Assembly (NCBI GenBank): GCA_016214855.1
Contig: JACRMT010000015.1
Location: 1-64,000 of the forward strand
Source of the DNA: Nitrospirota bacterium
GTDB taxonomy: Bacteria > Nitrospirota > Thermodesulfovibrionia > Thermodesulfovibrionales > UBA6898
DNA length: 64,000 nucleotides
Reading direction: 5' to 3'
Shown here: positions 6,112 to 16,040 of the stretch, piece after piece
How positions within the stretch are numbered: the first letter of the stretch is position 1
How the letters are laid out: every line of letters starts with the position of its first letter
Notes under the pieces: generated by a model
What the model saw: the letters and a program-made list of their open reading frames with translations, nothing else
Told to the model about the DNA's origin: nothing
Databases searched by the model: none
Translations under genes and position numbers: made by a program

Positions 6112-8412
6112 TTAATCAAAGTTGAATTGGCTCGGATCTCTTATTTCCCATATGGATCTGGATGGCGAATACTGCTTCGGCTGCGTACCTTCCCTGAAGT
6201 ATTCTTTCAGACCCGAGTCGTCCCGGGAAAGAAGCCCGGTCTTGGGGTCTATAAAAAGGCTCACAATGCCTTCAGGCTGCTGAAATCCTTCAGATTCTCC
6301 TTTGACTGCGCTGCTCATGAACATGGTCCAGATCGGTGCAGCAGCCTTTCCCCCGGTCTCCTGAGCCCCGAGAGTTTTTGCATTATCAAACCCGACCCAT
6401 ACTGATGCCACAAGGTTTGACGTGTACCCGACAAACCATGCGTCTTTATAATCGTTTGTTGTACCAGTCTTTGCCGCAACAGGTCTGCCAAGGGCCTTGG
6501 CCCGCCAGCCTGTGCCGTATTTTACGACATCTTCCATCATGGAGGTTATGAGAAATGCTGTCTGGGGGCTGATCGCCTGTTCAGGCTCAGGTTCGTTTGT
6601 CTCGAGGATTCTGCCCTTGCTGTCGGTCAGATATTTCAGGGCGAGGGGTTTTGACTTCATGCCGTTGCTCGCAAAAACATTGTACGCCATTGCCATTTCA
6701 AGAGGCGTGATGCTGAATGAACCGAGCGCGATGCTCAGGTTCCGGGGCATATCTGCAGAGATCCCGATGGTCCGTGCAAAGTTCGTAAGTGCATCAAGTC
6801 CCATGGTATCAACAAGCCGGACAGTCACAACATTTCGCGAAAAGGTCAGCGCTTCTCTCAGGCGCGTGGGGCCGTAATACTTGTGGTCATAGTTCTCAGG
6901 CGTCCAGTCGCCTTTCGGACCTCCCGCATAATTGACAGGCTCATCCACGATAAGGCTTGCCGGCGAGAACCCATGGTCCATGGCAGCAGCATAGATGATC
7001 GGCTTGAAAGACGATCCAGGCTGCCGCTTCGCCATAACAGCCCGGTTAAAGTCGCTCCGCGAAAAATCGTATCCGCCGACCATAGCCCTGATAAAACCGG
7101 TGTAGGGTTCAACCGCTGCAAGAGCGCCTTCAACTTCAGGCTCCTGCTCAAGCGCAAGCAAAACGCTGCTTTTCTGGATGCTCTTGATGCTGACCCTGAC
7201 GACATCGCCGGGATTGAGTATCTGATTGAGGCTGAAGTCCTTTAAGACCTTGACACTTCCCGACTTGCCGAGCGTTCTCGATGCCCAGAGCGCATCCTTG
7301 ATCGAGAGCTTGCCTAACAGTCCCCGGGTCTTGATCGTTGCCTCCTGAGCAGAGACTTTCAGCACCAGGCCGGTATAGATATCGCCGGGATTGTTCATGA
7401 CCGTTGTTCCCATGTCACGGGTCTTCAGTTCTTTCGCTATATCAATGCCCTTTTTGGTCTCGATCGCACCGCGCCATCCTCTCCGTTTGTCAACTTCTCT
7501 CAGGCCGTTCTGCAAGGCATTAACAGCAGAAAGCTGCATGGCCCTGTTTAGCGTGGTATAGGCCTTGAGACCTGTTTTGTACACAGCCGCTTCCCCATAT
7601 TTCTCTTCAAGGTACTTCCTGATATATTCGACGAAATAACTGTTTGCCTCGATGCCTTTTTTCAGGCTCGAGAGGTACAAGGGCTGGTTGTAAGCGCTTT
7701 CCCGTTCCTGTTTCGTGATATACCCTTCTTCTTCCATTCTGCTCAGGACTATGTTCTGCCGCTCTTTTGCCCGGGTGAGATCATTGAAAGGAGAATAGGT
7801 TGTTGGGGCCTTGACCAGGCCTGCGAGCATGGCAGCCTCTGACAGGGTAAGCTGTCTGGCTGACTTTCCGAAATAGGTGCGGGCCGCCATCTCCACACCG
7901 TACGCCCCGTGTCCAAAATAGACCTTGTTGAGATACAGTTCAAGGATCTCCTGCTTGCTGAGACTCTTTTCGATCTTGAAGGCAAGGGCAGCTTCGAGCA
8001 GTTTGCGTTTCGCCGTTTTTTCGGATGAAAGGAAAACGACCTTGGCAAGCTGCTGGGTAAGTGTGCTGCCGCCTTCTTTCAGGCTTACATGAATGATATC
8101 CTTCACGATAGCCCGCGCAATGGCAATATAATCTATGCCCTTGTGCTTGAAAAAACGTGAGTCTTCAACTGCAACGATCGCATTGGTCATCTGTTTCGGC
8201 ATGTTATTGATCGAGAGAAATATACCCTTTTCTGCCTTGAGCTCGCCGATCATGACATCATCGTCAGCGTAGATCTTCGTGCCGCCGCCGGCCTGATAAT
8301 TCTTGAGCTCATCGATGGAAGGAATGCCCCTGGCTATGGCCACATAGCCGCCTGCAATGCCGCCGATAAGAATGGACGAAAGGAAGAAGATAATGATGAG
8401 CTTTGGTTTCAC
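6112..8412 (-). CDS. Bifunctional penicillin-binding protein 1A
   Basis: A 766-aa class A PBP that polymerises glycan strands and cross-links peptides of murein at the outer face of the inner membrane. One N-terminal TM anchor (about 5-25) is followed by the glycosyltransferase domain with VEDSRFFKHKG (catalytic Glu), GGSTLTQQLAK and KSLSKQEILELYLN. The transpeptidase domain has SxxK in PGSSFKP, SxN in SRN and KTGT in AAKTGTTNDY. The linker between them (~290-440) resembles the OB-type insertion of PBP1a. Length is typical for mrcA/ponA. The gene stands between feoB and the TPR gene on the same strand. Confidence 0.95.
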   Translation of the reverse strand: MKPKLIIIFFLSSILIGGIAGGYVAIARGIPSIDELKNYQAGGGTKIYADDDVMIGELKAEKGIFLSINNMPKQMTNAIVAVEDSRFFKHKGIDYIAIARAIVKDIIHVSLKEGGSTLTQQLAKVVFLSSEKTAKRKLLEAALAFKIEKSLSKQEILELYLNKVYFGHGAYGVEMAARTYFGKSARQLTLSEAAMLAGLVKAPTTYSPFNDLTRAKERQNIVLSRMEEEGYITKQERESAYNQPLYLSSLKKGIEANSYFVEYIRKYLEEKYGEAAVYKTGLKAYTTLNRAMQLSAVNALQNGLREVDKRRGWRGAIETKKGIDIAKELKTRDMGTTVMNNPGDIYTGLVLKVSAQEATIKTRGLLGKLSIKDALWASRTLGKSGSVKVLKDFSLNQILNPGDVVRVSIKSIQKSSVLLALEQEPEVEGALAAVEPYTGFIRAMVGGYDFSRSDFNRAVMAKRQPGSSFKPIIYAAAMDHGFSPASLIVDEPVNYAGGPKGDWTPENYDHKYYGPTRLREALTFSRNVVTVRLVDTMGLDALTNFARTIGISADMPRNLSIALGSFSITPLEMAMAYNVFASNGMKSKPLALKYLTDSKGRILETNEPEPEQAISPQTAFLITSMMEDVVKYGTGWRAKALGRPVAAKTGTTNDYKDAWFVGYTSNLVASVWVGFDNAKTLGAQETGGKAAAPIWTMFMSSAVKGESEGFQQPEGIVSLFIDPKTGLLSRDDSGLKEYFREGTQPKQYSPSRSIWEIRDPSQFNFD

Positions 8413-8470
8413 GATAAGGTTGATTATACCCGCCTGACGAAACGACTGTAAAGGACAGTCAAAAGAGGGA

Positions 8471-10444
8471 TTACGACAGAAGAGTTAATATCAGATTAAT
8501 GCCGCCGCCGACGAGAAGGGCAAAGACCGTAATGAGAGAGAACATCAGCAGCGACGTTTTCGTGCCCCGCTCCTTGATGATCATAAAAAAGCTCGCAAGA
8601 CAGGGCACGAAGAGTGACAGGGTTATGATGCTCACGATCACCTGATTCTCGTTCATCAGGCCCTGCTTGGAGAGTTCGAAGAGACCTGCTGCGCCGTAGT
8701 CCCTTCTCAGAAATCCCAGGATGAATACTGAGGTCGCTTCCTGCGGAAGACCGAGAAAGCGCACCACGACAGGAGATGCTGCTTCTTCTATCCATTTCAG
8801 CATATGCGTCTTATCAAGCACGAAAAGGATAAACGTGCCGAGGATGAAAAGGGGAACAGCCTCCTTCAGATACCATTCTATCCTGCCGATTGTCTTCATG
8901 AAAATATTCCCCATGCGGGGCATGCGCATGGGAGGTATTTCGAGAAAGAAATCTGCCTTGCTCCCCGGCAGCACCCTGGATGTAATGGTTCCGGCAAGCA
9001 GGAGAACGAGGACCAGCGTGCCTATCCACCAGAGAGGGACCTTGAGGGAATAGGGGCCGAGCATGCCGAGGATCACGCCCAGCTGAGCTGAGCAGGGGAT
9101 AGCGAGCGCAATAAGGAAGGTCGCTATCAGTCGTTCTCTTTTTGTTTCGAGTATACGCGTGGTCATGGTCGCCATAGTGCCACAGCCGAGGCCGAGAACC
9201 ATCGGCAGAACAGCCTTGCCGTTCAGGCCGATCTTTGAAAAGGCGCCGTTCGTAAGAACAGCAATGCGCGGAAGATAACCGCTGTCTTCAAGAAAGCCGA
9301 AGGCAATAAAAAAGGTCGCGGTGATCGGCAGGATGATCGCCACCGCATAGGTGAGCGCCATGGTGAAGAGCCCGTACTGGCCCACAAAAAAGTCCTGTAT
9401 AAAGGGCGATGGTATCAGCGTTTTGACGGTCTTTTCGATTGCCGGATTAAGATAGTCCTGAAAGATCACATTCTGGAAAAAATCTACCAGTGTCCCGGCG
9501 CCGAACTTGCCGACGAATTCATAAAAGCAGAAAAGTGCAAAAAGGACGAAGAATAAGCCCACAAATGGATGCATGGTCCATTTACCAAGCCACCGGGCAA
9601 TATGTCCTGCTTCAGGCTCGTATTGCGTCTGGACCTCAAGCACGACCTTCTCCGCAGCCTCGATCCGTGCGCGCGAAATAATTGAGGAGAGCGGTTCCTT
9701 TGCCCGCGTCTCTGCCTCGTACCTCAGGTCCTCGATCTTATCAATGGTCTTTGGATCGAGGTGAGCAATACCCCAGGTCTTCAGACTCTCATCGCCGGCC
9801 AGGATCATAAGGCTGAGCGCCCGGCGCGAGATATGCGCTTCCGGAAGAAGGGATGATATGGAATCCACGTATTCCTCTATGATCTTGCCATAGTCTGTGG
9901 ATATCCTGGCGTTTTGCGGCATGAGAATGGAATCCCTGAGCTTGCCTATGCCTTTACGCTGCGGAGCGACCGTGCCGATGACCTTGATGCCTACTATCTC
10001 TTCCAGCCTCCGATAGTCAATATCAATACCGCGTGCCTTTGCCTCATCTTCCATATTCAGGACGAGGATGCAGGGCAGGGCCATCTCAGCAAGCTGGATC
10101 AGGAGCATGAGTGCGCGCTTGAGATTTTTTGAGTCAGCCACAAGCACCACATTATTGGACTGTTCAGCAAGGAGGATATCCCGCGTTACCCGCTCATCTT
10201 CGCTCATCGGAATGAAGCTGTTGACACCCGGAGAGTCAATAAGGAGGAACTTCTCGTTATTGAGCGTAAGGTTGCCTGAGGCGACCTCGACCGTGGTGCC
10301 GGGATAGTTTGAAACCGTGACATATTGTCCGGTCAGGAGTCCGAAGATCACGCTCTTGCCGACATTCGGGTTTCCGATCAGAACGATCCTGCTGTATGAG
10401 CGCCTGTCGTCTCTTATTTTTTTCTTTTTCTGCATGTTCTGCAT
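8471..10444 (-). CDS. feoB: Ferrous iron transporter FeoB
   Basis: A 657-aa inner-membrane Fe(II) uptake protein with an N-terminal G domain: G1 GNPNVGKS (about 25-32), a Thr-rich switch YPGTTVEV, G3 DSPG, and G4 NMED in the NMxD form typical of FeoB rather than NKxD. The C-terminal half has about eight TM segments with the gate motifs (PITATFFIAFG, GCGTMATMTTRI). It is somewhat shorter than the E. coli protein (773 aa). Its start lies inside fur (31-bp overlap), so the two are translationally coupled and iron-responsive control by Fur is likely. No feoA is seen nearby. ATG 10435 is an alternative start. Confidence 0.94.
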   Translation of the reverse strand: MQNMQKKKKIRDDRRSYSRIVLIGNPNVGKSVIFGLLTGQYVTVSNYPGTTVEVASGNLTLNNEKFLLIDSPGVNSFIPMSEDERVTRDILLAEQSNNVVLVADSKNLKRALMLLIQLAEMALPCILVLNMEDEAKARGIDIDYRRLEEIVGIKVIGTVAPQRKGIGKLRDSILMPQNARISTDYGKIIEEYVDSISSLLPEAHISRRALSLMILAGDESLKTWGIAHLDPKTIDKIEDLRYEAETRAKEPLSSIISRARIEAAEKVVLEVQTQYEPEAGHIARWLGKWTMHPFVGLFFVLFALFCFYEFVGKFGAGTLVDFFQNVIFQDYLNPAIEKTVKTLIPSPFIQDFFVGQYGLFTMALTYAVAIILPITATFFIAFGFLEDSGYLPRIAVLTNGAFSKIGLNGKAVLPMVLGLGCGTMATMTTRILETKRERLIATFLIALAIPCSAQLGVILGMLGPYSLKVPLWWIGTLVLVLLLAGTITSRVLPGSKADFFLEIPPMRMPRMGNIFMKTIGRIEWYLKEAVPLFILGTFILFVLDKTHMLKWIEEAASPVVVRFLGLPQEATSVFILGFLRRDYGAAGLFELSKQGLMNENQVIVSIITLSLFVPCLASFFMIIKERGTKTSLLMFSLITVFALLVGGGINLILTLLS

Positions 10445-10845
10445 TGACCCCGTATCTCGAGTGTGTGGCTCGTTCCTTCAAAACTGTATTTTGTGCATAT
10501 ATCGTTCTGGATCGTCTCCAGATTTTCGGAATAGAACTCGATCACTTCGCCGCAATCTGTACAGACCATATGGTCATGGTGCTTGTGGCCGAACGTGAGT
10601 TCATAGACATTTCCCTTTTCTGTCCTCGAAATGCGTTCTACCAGTCCGCTCGCCACAAGCAGGTTCAGGGTCCTGTATACTGAGGCGCGCGAGGCCTTGA
10701 TGCCTGCGCCCCTGATCTTGAAGTAAAGGTGCTCAGGCTCAAAATGGCCATGCGTAGAAAAGATCTCGCCAACCACTGCCATGCGCTCCTTGGTCAGCTT
10801 CAGGCCGCGTCCGACAAGAAAATCCTTAAAGGTTCTGCTATCCAT
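10414..10845 (-). CDS. fur: Fur-family metalloregulator
   Basis: A 143-aa repressor of the Fur family. The winged helix contains RASVYRTLNLLVASGLV, and the metal sites are HKHHDHMVC (HHxHxxC-like region) and the two pairs CTDCG and CRTC that form a structural zinc site. It would sense Fe(II) and repress iron uptake. It overlaps feoB by 31 bp, making FeoB its obvious target. I chose ATG 10845 over a TTG at 10881, which lacks a ribosome binding site. PerR or Zur cannot be excluded by eye, but the feoB linkage supports Fur. Confidence 0.9.
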   Translation of the reverse strand: MDSRTFKDFLVGRGLKLTKERMAVVGEIFSTHGHFEPEHLYFKIRGAGIKASRASVYRTLNLLVASGLVERISRTEKGNVYELTFGHKHHDHMVCTDCGEVIEFYSENLETIQNDICTKYSFEGTSHTLEIRGQCRTCRKRKK

Positions 10846-10926
10846 GAGAGAAGTATAACTGAAATTGAGATTAAGTTGCAATTGGAGGTTGGGGTGCCTG
10901 AGTAACGCTTCAGCTGCAAGCCGAAA

Positions 10927-11010
10927 AATCCTCCCCTTTCCAAGGGGAGGTATGGTGGGGTATTGTATAGAATTATAAAAACCTCCCCATCCCCTCCTTG
11001 CTAAGGAGGG
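10927..11010. repeat. Paired C-rich hairpin repeat, copy A
   Basis: Two hairpins: CCTCCCCTT-TCC-AAGGGGAGG (10930-10950) and CCCTCCTT-GCT-AAGGAGGG (10992-11010), joined by an AT-rich linker. The whole element is closely similar to the reverse complement of the element at 61921-62002, including the linker words GGTGGGGTAT and AAAACCTCCCCAT. It lies between the divergent fur and argG genes. Related units are at 49263-49314 and 32547-32590. This looks like a small non-coding dispersed repeat. Confidence 0.75.
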
Positions 11011-11033
11011 CCTAACAACTTACCTGCCATCTT

Positions 11034-11062
11034 TTGCAAATAATAGGCGTTTGTGCTAAGGT
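11034..11062 (+). promoter_or_regulatory. Putative argG promoter
   Basis: TTGCAA (11034-11039) and TAAGGT (11057-11062) with a 17-bp spacer, about 78 bp before the argG start. Downstream, GCTAAGGTTAAACCG and CGGTTAGC form an imperfect inverted repeat that could be an operator or leader hairpin. Assigned by box match only. Confidence 0.35.
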
Positions 11063-11139
11063 TAAACCGCTTTTGATACGGTTAGCATGACCCTGCAGTT
11101 TCAGTTACCGTTAATTCCCTGATATCACGGAGGCATACC

Positions 11140-12336
11140 ATGGTTAAGAAGATCGTGCTTGCATATTCCGGAGGCCTGGACACTTCGGTTGCCATAGCAT
11201 GGCTGAAAGAGACCTATAACGCGGAGGTCATAGCATTCTGCGCTGACTTGGGGCAGAAGGAAGAGCTGAAGACCGTTAAGCAGAAGGCGCTCAGAACCGG
11301 CGCATCAAAGGTCTATGTCGAGGACCTGCGCGAAGAGTTCGTCAAAGACTACATTTTCCCCATGCTTCGCGGCAATGCCGTGTATGAAGGGTTCTATCTT
11401 TTAGGCACATCCATTGCGCGTCCGCTTATTGCAAAAAAACAGATAGAGATAGCAATAACGGAAAAGGCTGATGCTGTTGCCCATGGTTCAACAGGCAAGG
11501 GCAATGACCAGATACGTTTCGAGCTGACGTATTACGCGCTCAAGCCGGACATTAAGGTCCTGGCGCCCTGGAGGGAATGGACATTCAACTCGCGCGAATC
11601 CCTTATTGACTATGCCGGAAAGCACAACATACCGGTCACTGCCACAAAAGCAAAGCCTTACAGCACGGACAGGAATATCCTTCATATAAGCTATGAGGGG
11701 GGGATCCTTGAGGATCCGTGGCTTGAGCCGACCAGGGACATGTACACCCTGGCCGTGCCGATCGAAGAGGCCCCTGCAAAGGCGGAATATATCGAGATTG
11801 GCTTTGAACAGGGAGATCCGGTCAGCGTGAACGGCAAAAAGCTTTCACCGGCCAAACTGCTCGAAAAACTGAACGAGATCGGCGGCAGACATGGCGTCGG
11901 CAGGGTCGATATTGTCGAGAACCGGTATGTAGGCATCAAGTCGCGCGGTGTGTATGAGACCCCAGGAGGGACCATTCTGCATGTGGCGCGCCGGGCTGTA
12001 CAGTCCATTACCCTTGATCGCGAGGTTACGCATCTTCTCGATTCTCTTATGCCGAAGTATGCGGAGATGGTGTACTACGGGTACTGGTTTGCTCCTGAGC
12101 GGCTGGCGCTCCAGGGCATGATCGACGAGGTCCAGAAGGTCGTGACCGGCACTGCCAGGATCAAGCTCTACAAGGGCAGCTGCATCATCGCAGGCAGGAA
12201 GGCGCCGAAGTCTTTATATAATGTGAAGCTTGCCACCTTTGAGGCTGAGGATGTGTACAACCAGAAGGATGCTGAAGGGTTCATTAAACTGAATGCCTTG
12301 AGGCTTAAGGCGAACAGGTCACTCAGGGGCAGGTAG
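11140..12336 (+). CDS. argG: Argininosuccinate synthase
   Basis: A 398-aa enzyme that joins citrulline and aspartate using ATP, the penultimate step of arginine synthesis. The PP-loop motif AYSGGLDTS is at residues 8-16, and the family signatures GCTGKGNDQ-like ([14 protein letters not shown]) and the citrulline/aspartate-binding segment [14 protein letters not shown] follow. Full length for the family. Start ATG follows CACGGAGG. It is the first gene of a plus-strand run; its stop overlaps the dprA start by one base. No other arg gene is present. Confidence 0.97.
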   Translation: MVKKIVLAYSGGLDTSVAIAWLKETYNAEVIAFCADLGQKEELKTVKQKALRTGASKVYVEDLREEFVKDYIFPMLRGNAVYEGFYLLGTSIARPLIAKKQIEIAITEKADAVAHGSTGKGNDQIRFELTYYALKPDIKVLAPWREWTFNSRESLIDYAGKHNIPVTATKAKPYSTDRNILHISYEGGILEDPWLEPTRDMYTLAVPIEEAPAKAEYIEIGFEQGDPVSVNGKKLSPAKLLEKLNEIGGRHGVGRVDIVENRYVGIKSRGVYETPGGTILHVARRAVQSITLDREVTHLLDSLMPKYAEMVYYGYWFAPERLALQGMIDEVQKVVTGTARIKLYKGSCIIAGRKAPKSLYNVKLATFEAEDVYNQKDAEGFIKLNALRLKANRSLRGR

Positions 12337-13421
12337 TGTCTGACCTCAGATACTGGATCGGCCTTTCTCTTGTTCAGGACATAGGGCCGATAACCGCAAA
12401 GCAGCTGATTGCACATGCAGGCGATCCGGAACATATCTTCAGAATGGATATGCATGACCTTCTTTCGATTCATGGCATAACCAGGGCCCGGGCAGAGAAT
12501 ATCAGGACTTTCTCGCTTTGGGACGATGTGGAAAAACAGGTGAGAGGTCTGGAGAAAAGGGGGCTTTCTGCGATCTGTTACGGAGATGCGGACTATCCTC
12601 CAGCGCTGAAAGAGATCCCTGATGCACCGGTCGTTCTTTATGTAAAAGGAACATATCAGCCTGAGGACCGGTATGGTATTGCGGTCGTAGGCTCCAGGAA
12701 ATATTCCCCGTACGGCGAGACCGTAACGCATAAGATCTCCGGAGAGCTCGCTTCTGCAGGGCTCACGGTCATCAGCGGCATGGCACGGGGCATTGACACG
12801 TTCGCCCACCGGAGCGCTTTGACCGCAGGGGGCAGGACTATTGCCGTATTGGGCTCAGGTCTTGATGTCTTCTACCCGGCAGAAAATAAGGGACTGATGG
12901 AAAAGATCGCGGCTTCAGGCTGTGTCATGACCGAGTTCCCTCTTGGCACCGCGCCGAACAGGGAGAACTTCCCGCGAAGAAACAGACTCATAAGCGGGCT
13001 TTCGATGGGTGTGCTGGTGATCGAGGCAGCAGAAGGCAGCGGTTCGCTCATCACGGCAGCCATAGCGCTTGAGCAGAACAGGGAAGTTTTTGCTGTGCCG
13101 GGCAATATCACGTCAGGCACCTCTGCAGGCACGAACCTGTTGATACGGCAGGGCGCCAGGATGGTGACCCGGGCAGATGATATTATTGAGGAACTGGCCC
13201 CCGTGCTGAAAGGGTTCATCAGGAGCGGTACAAGGCAGGAGGTCGAACTCTCGGCTGAGGAAAAGGGTCTCTGTGCCGGTATGACATGCGAACCGCAGCA
13301 TATTGATATCATATCCAGAGAGATCAGGTTGCCAGTTCACAGGATTCTTGATATACTCCTTTCCCTGGAGTTAAAGGGGGTTGTAAGACAGTCAGATGGA
13401 AAGAGGTTCTATCTTGCATGA
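12336..13421 (+). CDS. dprA: DNA-processing protein DprA
   Basis: A 361-aa cytoplasmic protein that loads RecA onto incoming single-stranded DNA during natural transformation. The N-terminal HhH/SAM-like region is residues 1-65. The extended Rossmann (DprA) domain carries AVVGSRKYSPYGE, ISGMARGIDTFAH, AVLGSGLDVFYP and EAAEGSGSLITA. A C-terminal winged-helix-like segment resembles the DprA C-terminal domain. GTG start at 12336 overlaps the argG stop. ComF (42292-43020) and type IV pilus genes elsewhere in the window make competence plausible. The order dprA-smg-like-topA resembles the dprA (smf)-smg-topA-like order known from Enterobacteria. Confidence 0.95.
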   Translation: MSDLRYWIGLSLVQDIGPITAKQLIAHAGDPEHIFRMDMHDLLSIHGITRARAENIRTFSLWDDVEKQVRGLEKRGLSAICYGDADYPPALKEIPDAPVVLYVKGTYQPEDRYGIAVVGSRKYSPYGETVTHKISGELASAGLTVISGMARGIDTFAHRSALTAGGRTIAVLGSGLDVFYPAENKGLMEKIAASGCVMTEFPLGTAPNRENFPRRNRLISGLSMGVLVIEAAEGSGSLITAAIALEQNREVFAVPGNITSGTSAGTNLLIRQGARMVTRADDIIEELAPVLKGFIRSGTRQEVELSAEEKGLCAGMTCEPQHIDIISREIRLPVHRILDILLSLELKGVVRQSDGKRFYLA

Positions 13422-13716
13422 AACAGAGACGCTGACCCAGAAGCTGCTGAGGGTGCTGCGTATGATATCCACGGACAGGGATGATATCGAGATCGATTCC
13501 GAAAAGCTTCTCGCGTCTGTGGACTATGAAGAAGAGGACCTTGCCGAGATCTGGGAAGAGCTCGATGAGCTTGAGGCCACAGAGCAGGTTGATGAGGTTG
13601 AGCTTGACATTTTGAAAGCACTTCTTGTTTATATACTGATACGGGACAGTTCCTACGAAAAAGAGGACATCTTCTCCTTTATCTTCGGCAATGGGAGAAG
13701 GATCCTGTGGAGCTGA
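13396..13716 (+). CDS. Small acidic Smg-like (DUF494-like) protein
   Basis: A ~100-106-aa acidic helical protein overlapping the end of dprA by 26 bp and ending 31 bp before topA. The segment ...DDIEIDSEKLLASVDYEEEDL... followed by a Glu/Leu-rich helix resembles the N-terminal half of Smg (DUF494), which lies between dprA and topA-like genes in E. coli. The likeness is by eye and supported mostly by position. ATG 13396 has a weak ribosome site; TTG 13414, with AGAGG seven bases upstream, is the likelier start (100 aa). Function unknown. Confidence 0.55.
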   Translation: MERGSILHETETLTQKLLRVLRMISTDRDDIEIDSEKLLASVDYEEEDLAEIWEELDELEATEQVDEVELDILKALLVYILIRDSSYEKEDIFSFIFGNGRRILWS

Positions 13717-13747
13717 TCGGGTTTTTTGTGTGCACCGGGAGGAAGAA

Positions 13748-16012
13748 ATGAAATCGCTTGTTATAGTTGAGTCGCCCGCAAAGGCCAAAACGATCAGCAA
13801 GATCCTTGGCAAAGATTTTACGGTCAAGGCTTCCGTCGGCCATATCAGGGACCTGCCTGCCAAGGAGATGGGCATTGACATAGAGAAGGGCTTTGCTCCC
13901 AAGTATATCATCATCCCCGGCAAGGAGACGGTGATCAAAGACCTGAAAAAGGCTGCAAAAGAGGCTGATACCGTATATCTTGCCCCTGACCCTGACCGGG
14001 AAGGGGAAGCGATCGCCTGGCATATTGCTGAGGAGATCAAGGGCAAGGCTAAAAAAGTATTTCGTGTCACCTTTAATGAAATAACCAAGACCGCGGTCAA
14101 GGAGGCGATGAACCACCCGACCGAGATCAATGTTCAGAAGGTCGATGCGCAGCAGGCGCGCCGGATCCTCGACAGGCTTGTGGGATATGAACTCAGTCCG
14201 CTGCTCTGGAGAAAGGTTCGCAGAGGCTTAAGCGCAGGAAGGGTCCAGTCAGTGGCGGTCAGATTGATCGTTGACCGTGAACGTGAGATCGAGGCCTTCA
14301 AGCAGGAAGAGTACTGGTCGATCAACGCGGAGTTCGAAGGCTCGAACAAGCCTGTATTCTGGTCAAAGCTTGTAAAATACCGCGGCGACAAAGTTGAGAT
14401 CGGCAATGCCGAACAGGCCGAGGCTGCTGCCGCTGATATCAGGGCCAGCAGGTTCGTCCTTTCAAAGATCGACAAAAAGAAGAAAAAGAGGAACCCGGCC
14501 CCGCCTTTTATCACAAGCACGCTCCAGCAGGAAGCCTCCCGTAAACTTCGCTTCACGGCCAAAAAGACGATGATGATGGCCCAGCAGCTTTATGAAGGCA
14601 TCGAAATCGGCGAGGAGGGTGAAGTGGGACTCATAACCTACATGAGGACAGACTCTCTCAGGGTCTCTGTTGAGGCCCAGCAGGCTGCCAGAGAATATAT
14701 CGAAGCGACCTATGGCAAGGATTTTGCGCCTGAAAAACCGCCTGTGTACAAAAGCAAGGCATCTGCCCAGGACGCCCACGAGGCAGTGCGTCCGACCTAT
14801 TTGACCAATGCCCCGGAAGCAATAAAACAGTATTTGAGCAAAGATCAGCTTGCCCTGTACAAGCTCATATGGAACCGTTTCATCGCAAGTCAGATGGCCC
14901 CTGCGGAGCTTGAACAGACGACCTTCGAGATCTCCTGTGCTACAGAACCGTGCAAGGGTGAACCGGTGCTCAGGGCCTCAGGCAGTGTCGTAAAGTTCCA
15001 GGGGTTCATGGCGCTGTACACAGAAGGCACGGACGAAGTGATGGATGAAGGTGAAGCGCTCCTTCCTCTGCTTAATCAGGGAGAGCCGCTCTCGCTCCTT
15101 GAACTGCAGCCAAAGCAGCATTTTACCCAGCCTCCGCCGCGGTACACCGAGGCGACACTGGTCAAGGCGCTTGAGGAAAAAGGCATCGGCAGGCCGAGTA
15201 CGTACGCTGCCATCCTCTCGACCATACAGGACAGGAAATATGTGCAGAAGGCAGAGGGCAAGTTCTCTCCCACTGAGCTCGGCACAGTCGTGAATGACTT
15301 TCTTGTTGAGCGGTTCAGCGAACTTATGGACATCAGTTTTACGGCAAACATGGAAGAGAACCTTGACCATATTGAGGACGGCAAAAAGAAATGGGCAAAG
15401 ATCGTAAAGGACTTCTACAAGCCCTTTCATGAGAAATTGAACGAGGCTGCAGCCGTGAAGGGCAAGGTAAAACCTGAGGACATAGCAACCGAGCAGACCT
15501 GCGAGAACTGCGGCAAGCCGATGGTGATACGCTGGGGAAGGCATGGAAGGTTCTATGCCTGCACAGGGTTCCCTGAATGCAAGACGACCAAACCGCTTGA
15601 GGGCGAAGGCCAGGCAGGGGAGCCTGAAACAACAGACGAGAAATGCCCGAAGTGCGAATCACCTATGGTCATACGGTCCGGCAGGTTCGGCAAATTCATC
15701 GCCTGCTCCAAATATCCGGAATGCAAGACAACGAAACCGGTCTCTACGGGCATGAAATGCCCGCTTGATGGCGGAGACATTGTGGAGCGAAGGTCAAAAC
15801 GAGGCAAGTTCTGGGGATGCGGCAATTATCCCAACTGTACCTTTGTCTCCTGGTATAAGCCTGTTCCTGTGCCATGCCCCAAGTGCGGCGCAGCATTTCT
15901 GACCGAGAAGTGGGACAAGGCCGGCAATGTGACCCATATCTGCGTTAATAAGGAATGCGGTCACAAGGCCGAGGTCAATAAAGAAGATACAGAGCCTGCT
16001 GCAGCAAGCTGA
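13748..16012 (+). CDS. topA: DNA topoisomerase I
   Basis: A 754-aa type IA topoisomerase that relaxes negative supercoils by passing one strand through a transient break. The Toprim domain carries VIVESPAKAKTI and DPDREGEA. The catalytic tyrosine is Tyr298 in LITYMRTDSLR. The C-terminus has four zinc-ribbon-like units, starting at CENCGKP, CPKCESP, CPLDGGD (degenerate: one Cys replaced) and CPKCGAA. I chose ATG 13748 with GGAGGAAGAA five bases upstream; a longer form from 13691 has no ribosome site. It is the last clear gene of the argG-dprA-topA run. Confidence 0.96.
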   Translation: MKSLVIVESPAKAKTISKILGKDFTVKASVGHIRDLPAKEMGIDIEKGFAPKYIIIPGKETVIKDLKKAAKEADTVYLAPDPDREGEAIAWHIAEEIKGKAKKVFRVTFNEITKTAVKEAMNHPTEINVQKVDAQQARRILDRLVGYELSPLLWRKVRRGLSAGRVQSVAVRLIVDREREIEAFKQEEYWSINAEFEGSNKPVFWSKLVKYRGDKVEIGNAEQAEAAAADIRASRFVLSKIDKKKKKRNPAPPFITSTLQQEASRKLRFTAKKTMMMAQQLYEGIEIGEEGEVGLITYMRTDSLRVSVEAQQAAREYIEATYGKDFAPEKPPVYKSKASAQDAHEAVRPTYLTNAPEAIKQYLSKDQLALYKLIWNRFIASQMAPAELEQTTFEISCATEPCKGEPVLRASGSVVKFQGFMALYTEGTDEVMDEGEALLPLLNQGEPLSLLELQPKQHFTQPPPRYTEATLVKALEEKGIGRPSTYAAILSTIQDRKYVQKAEGKFSPTELGTVVNDFLVERFSELMDISFTANMEENLDHIEDGKKKWAKIVKDFYKPFHEKLNEAAAVKGKVKPEDIATEQTCENCGKPMVIRWGRHGRFYACTGFPECKTTKPLEGEGQAGEPETTDEKCPKCESPMVIRSGRFGKFIACSKYPECKTTKPVSTGMKCPLDGGDIVERRSKRGKFWGCGNYPNCTFVSWYKPVPVPCPKCGAAFLTEKWDKAGNVTHICVNKECGHKAEVNKEDTEPAAAS

Positions 16013-16040
16013 GGCAAGGCTGTACCCATTGACAGACTGA

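Noticed and set aside
10927..11010. CRISPR-like short repeats
   Set aside because: The C-rich units are paired hairpins at separate loci, not equal repeats with regular spacers. No cas gene is present; the Cas4-like start at 63582 belongs to a truncated nuclease relic.
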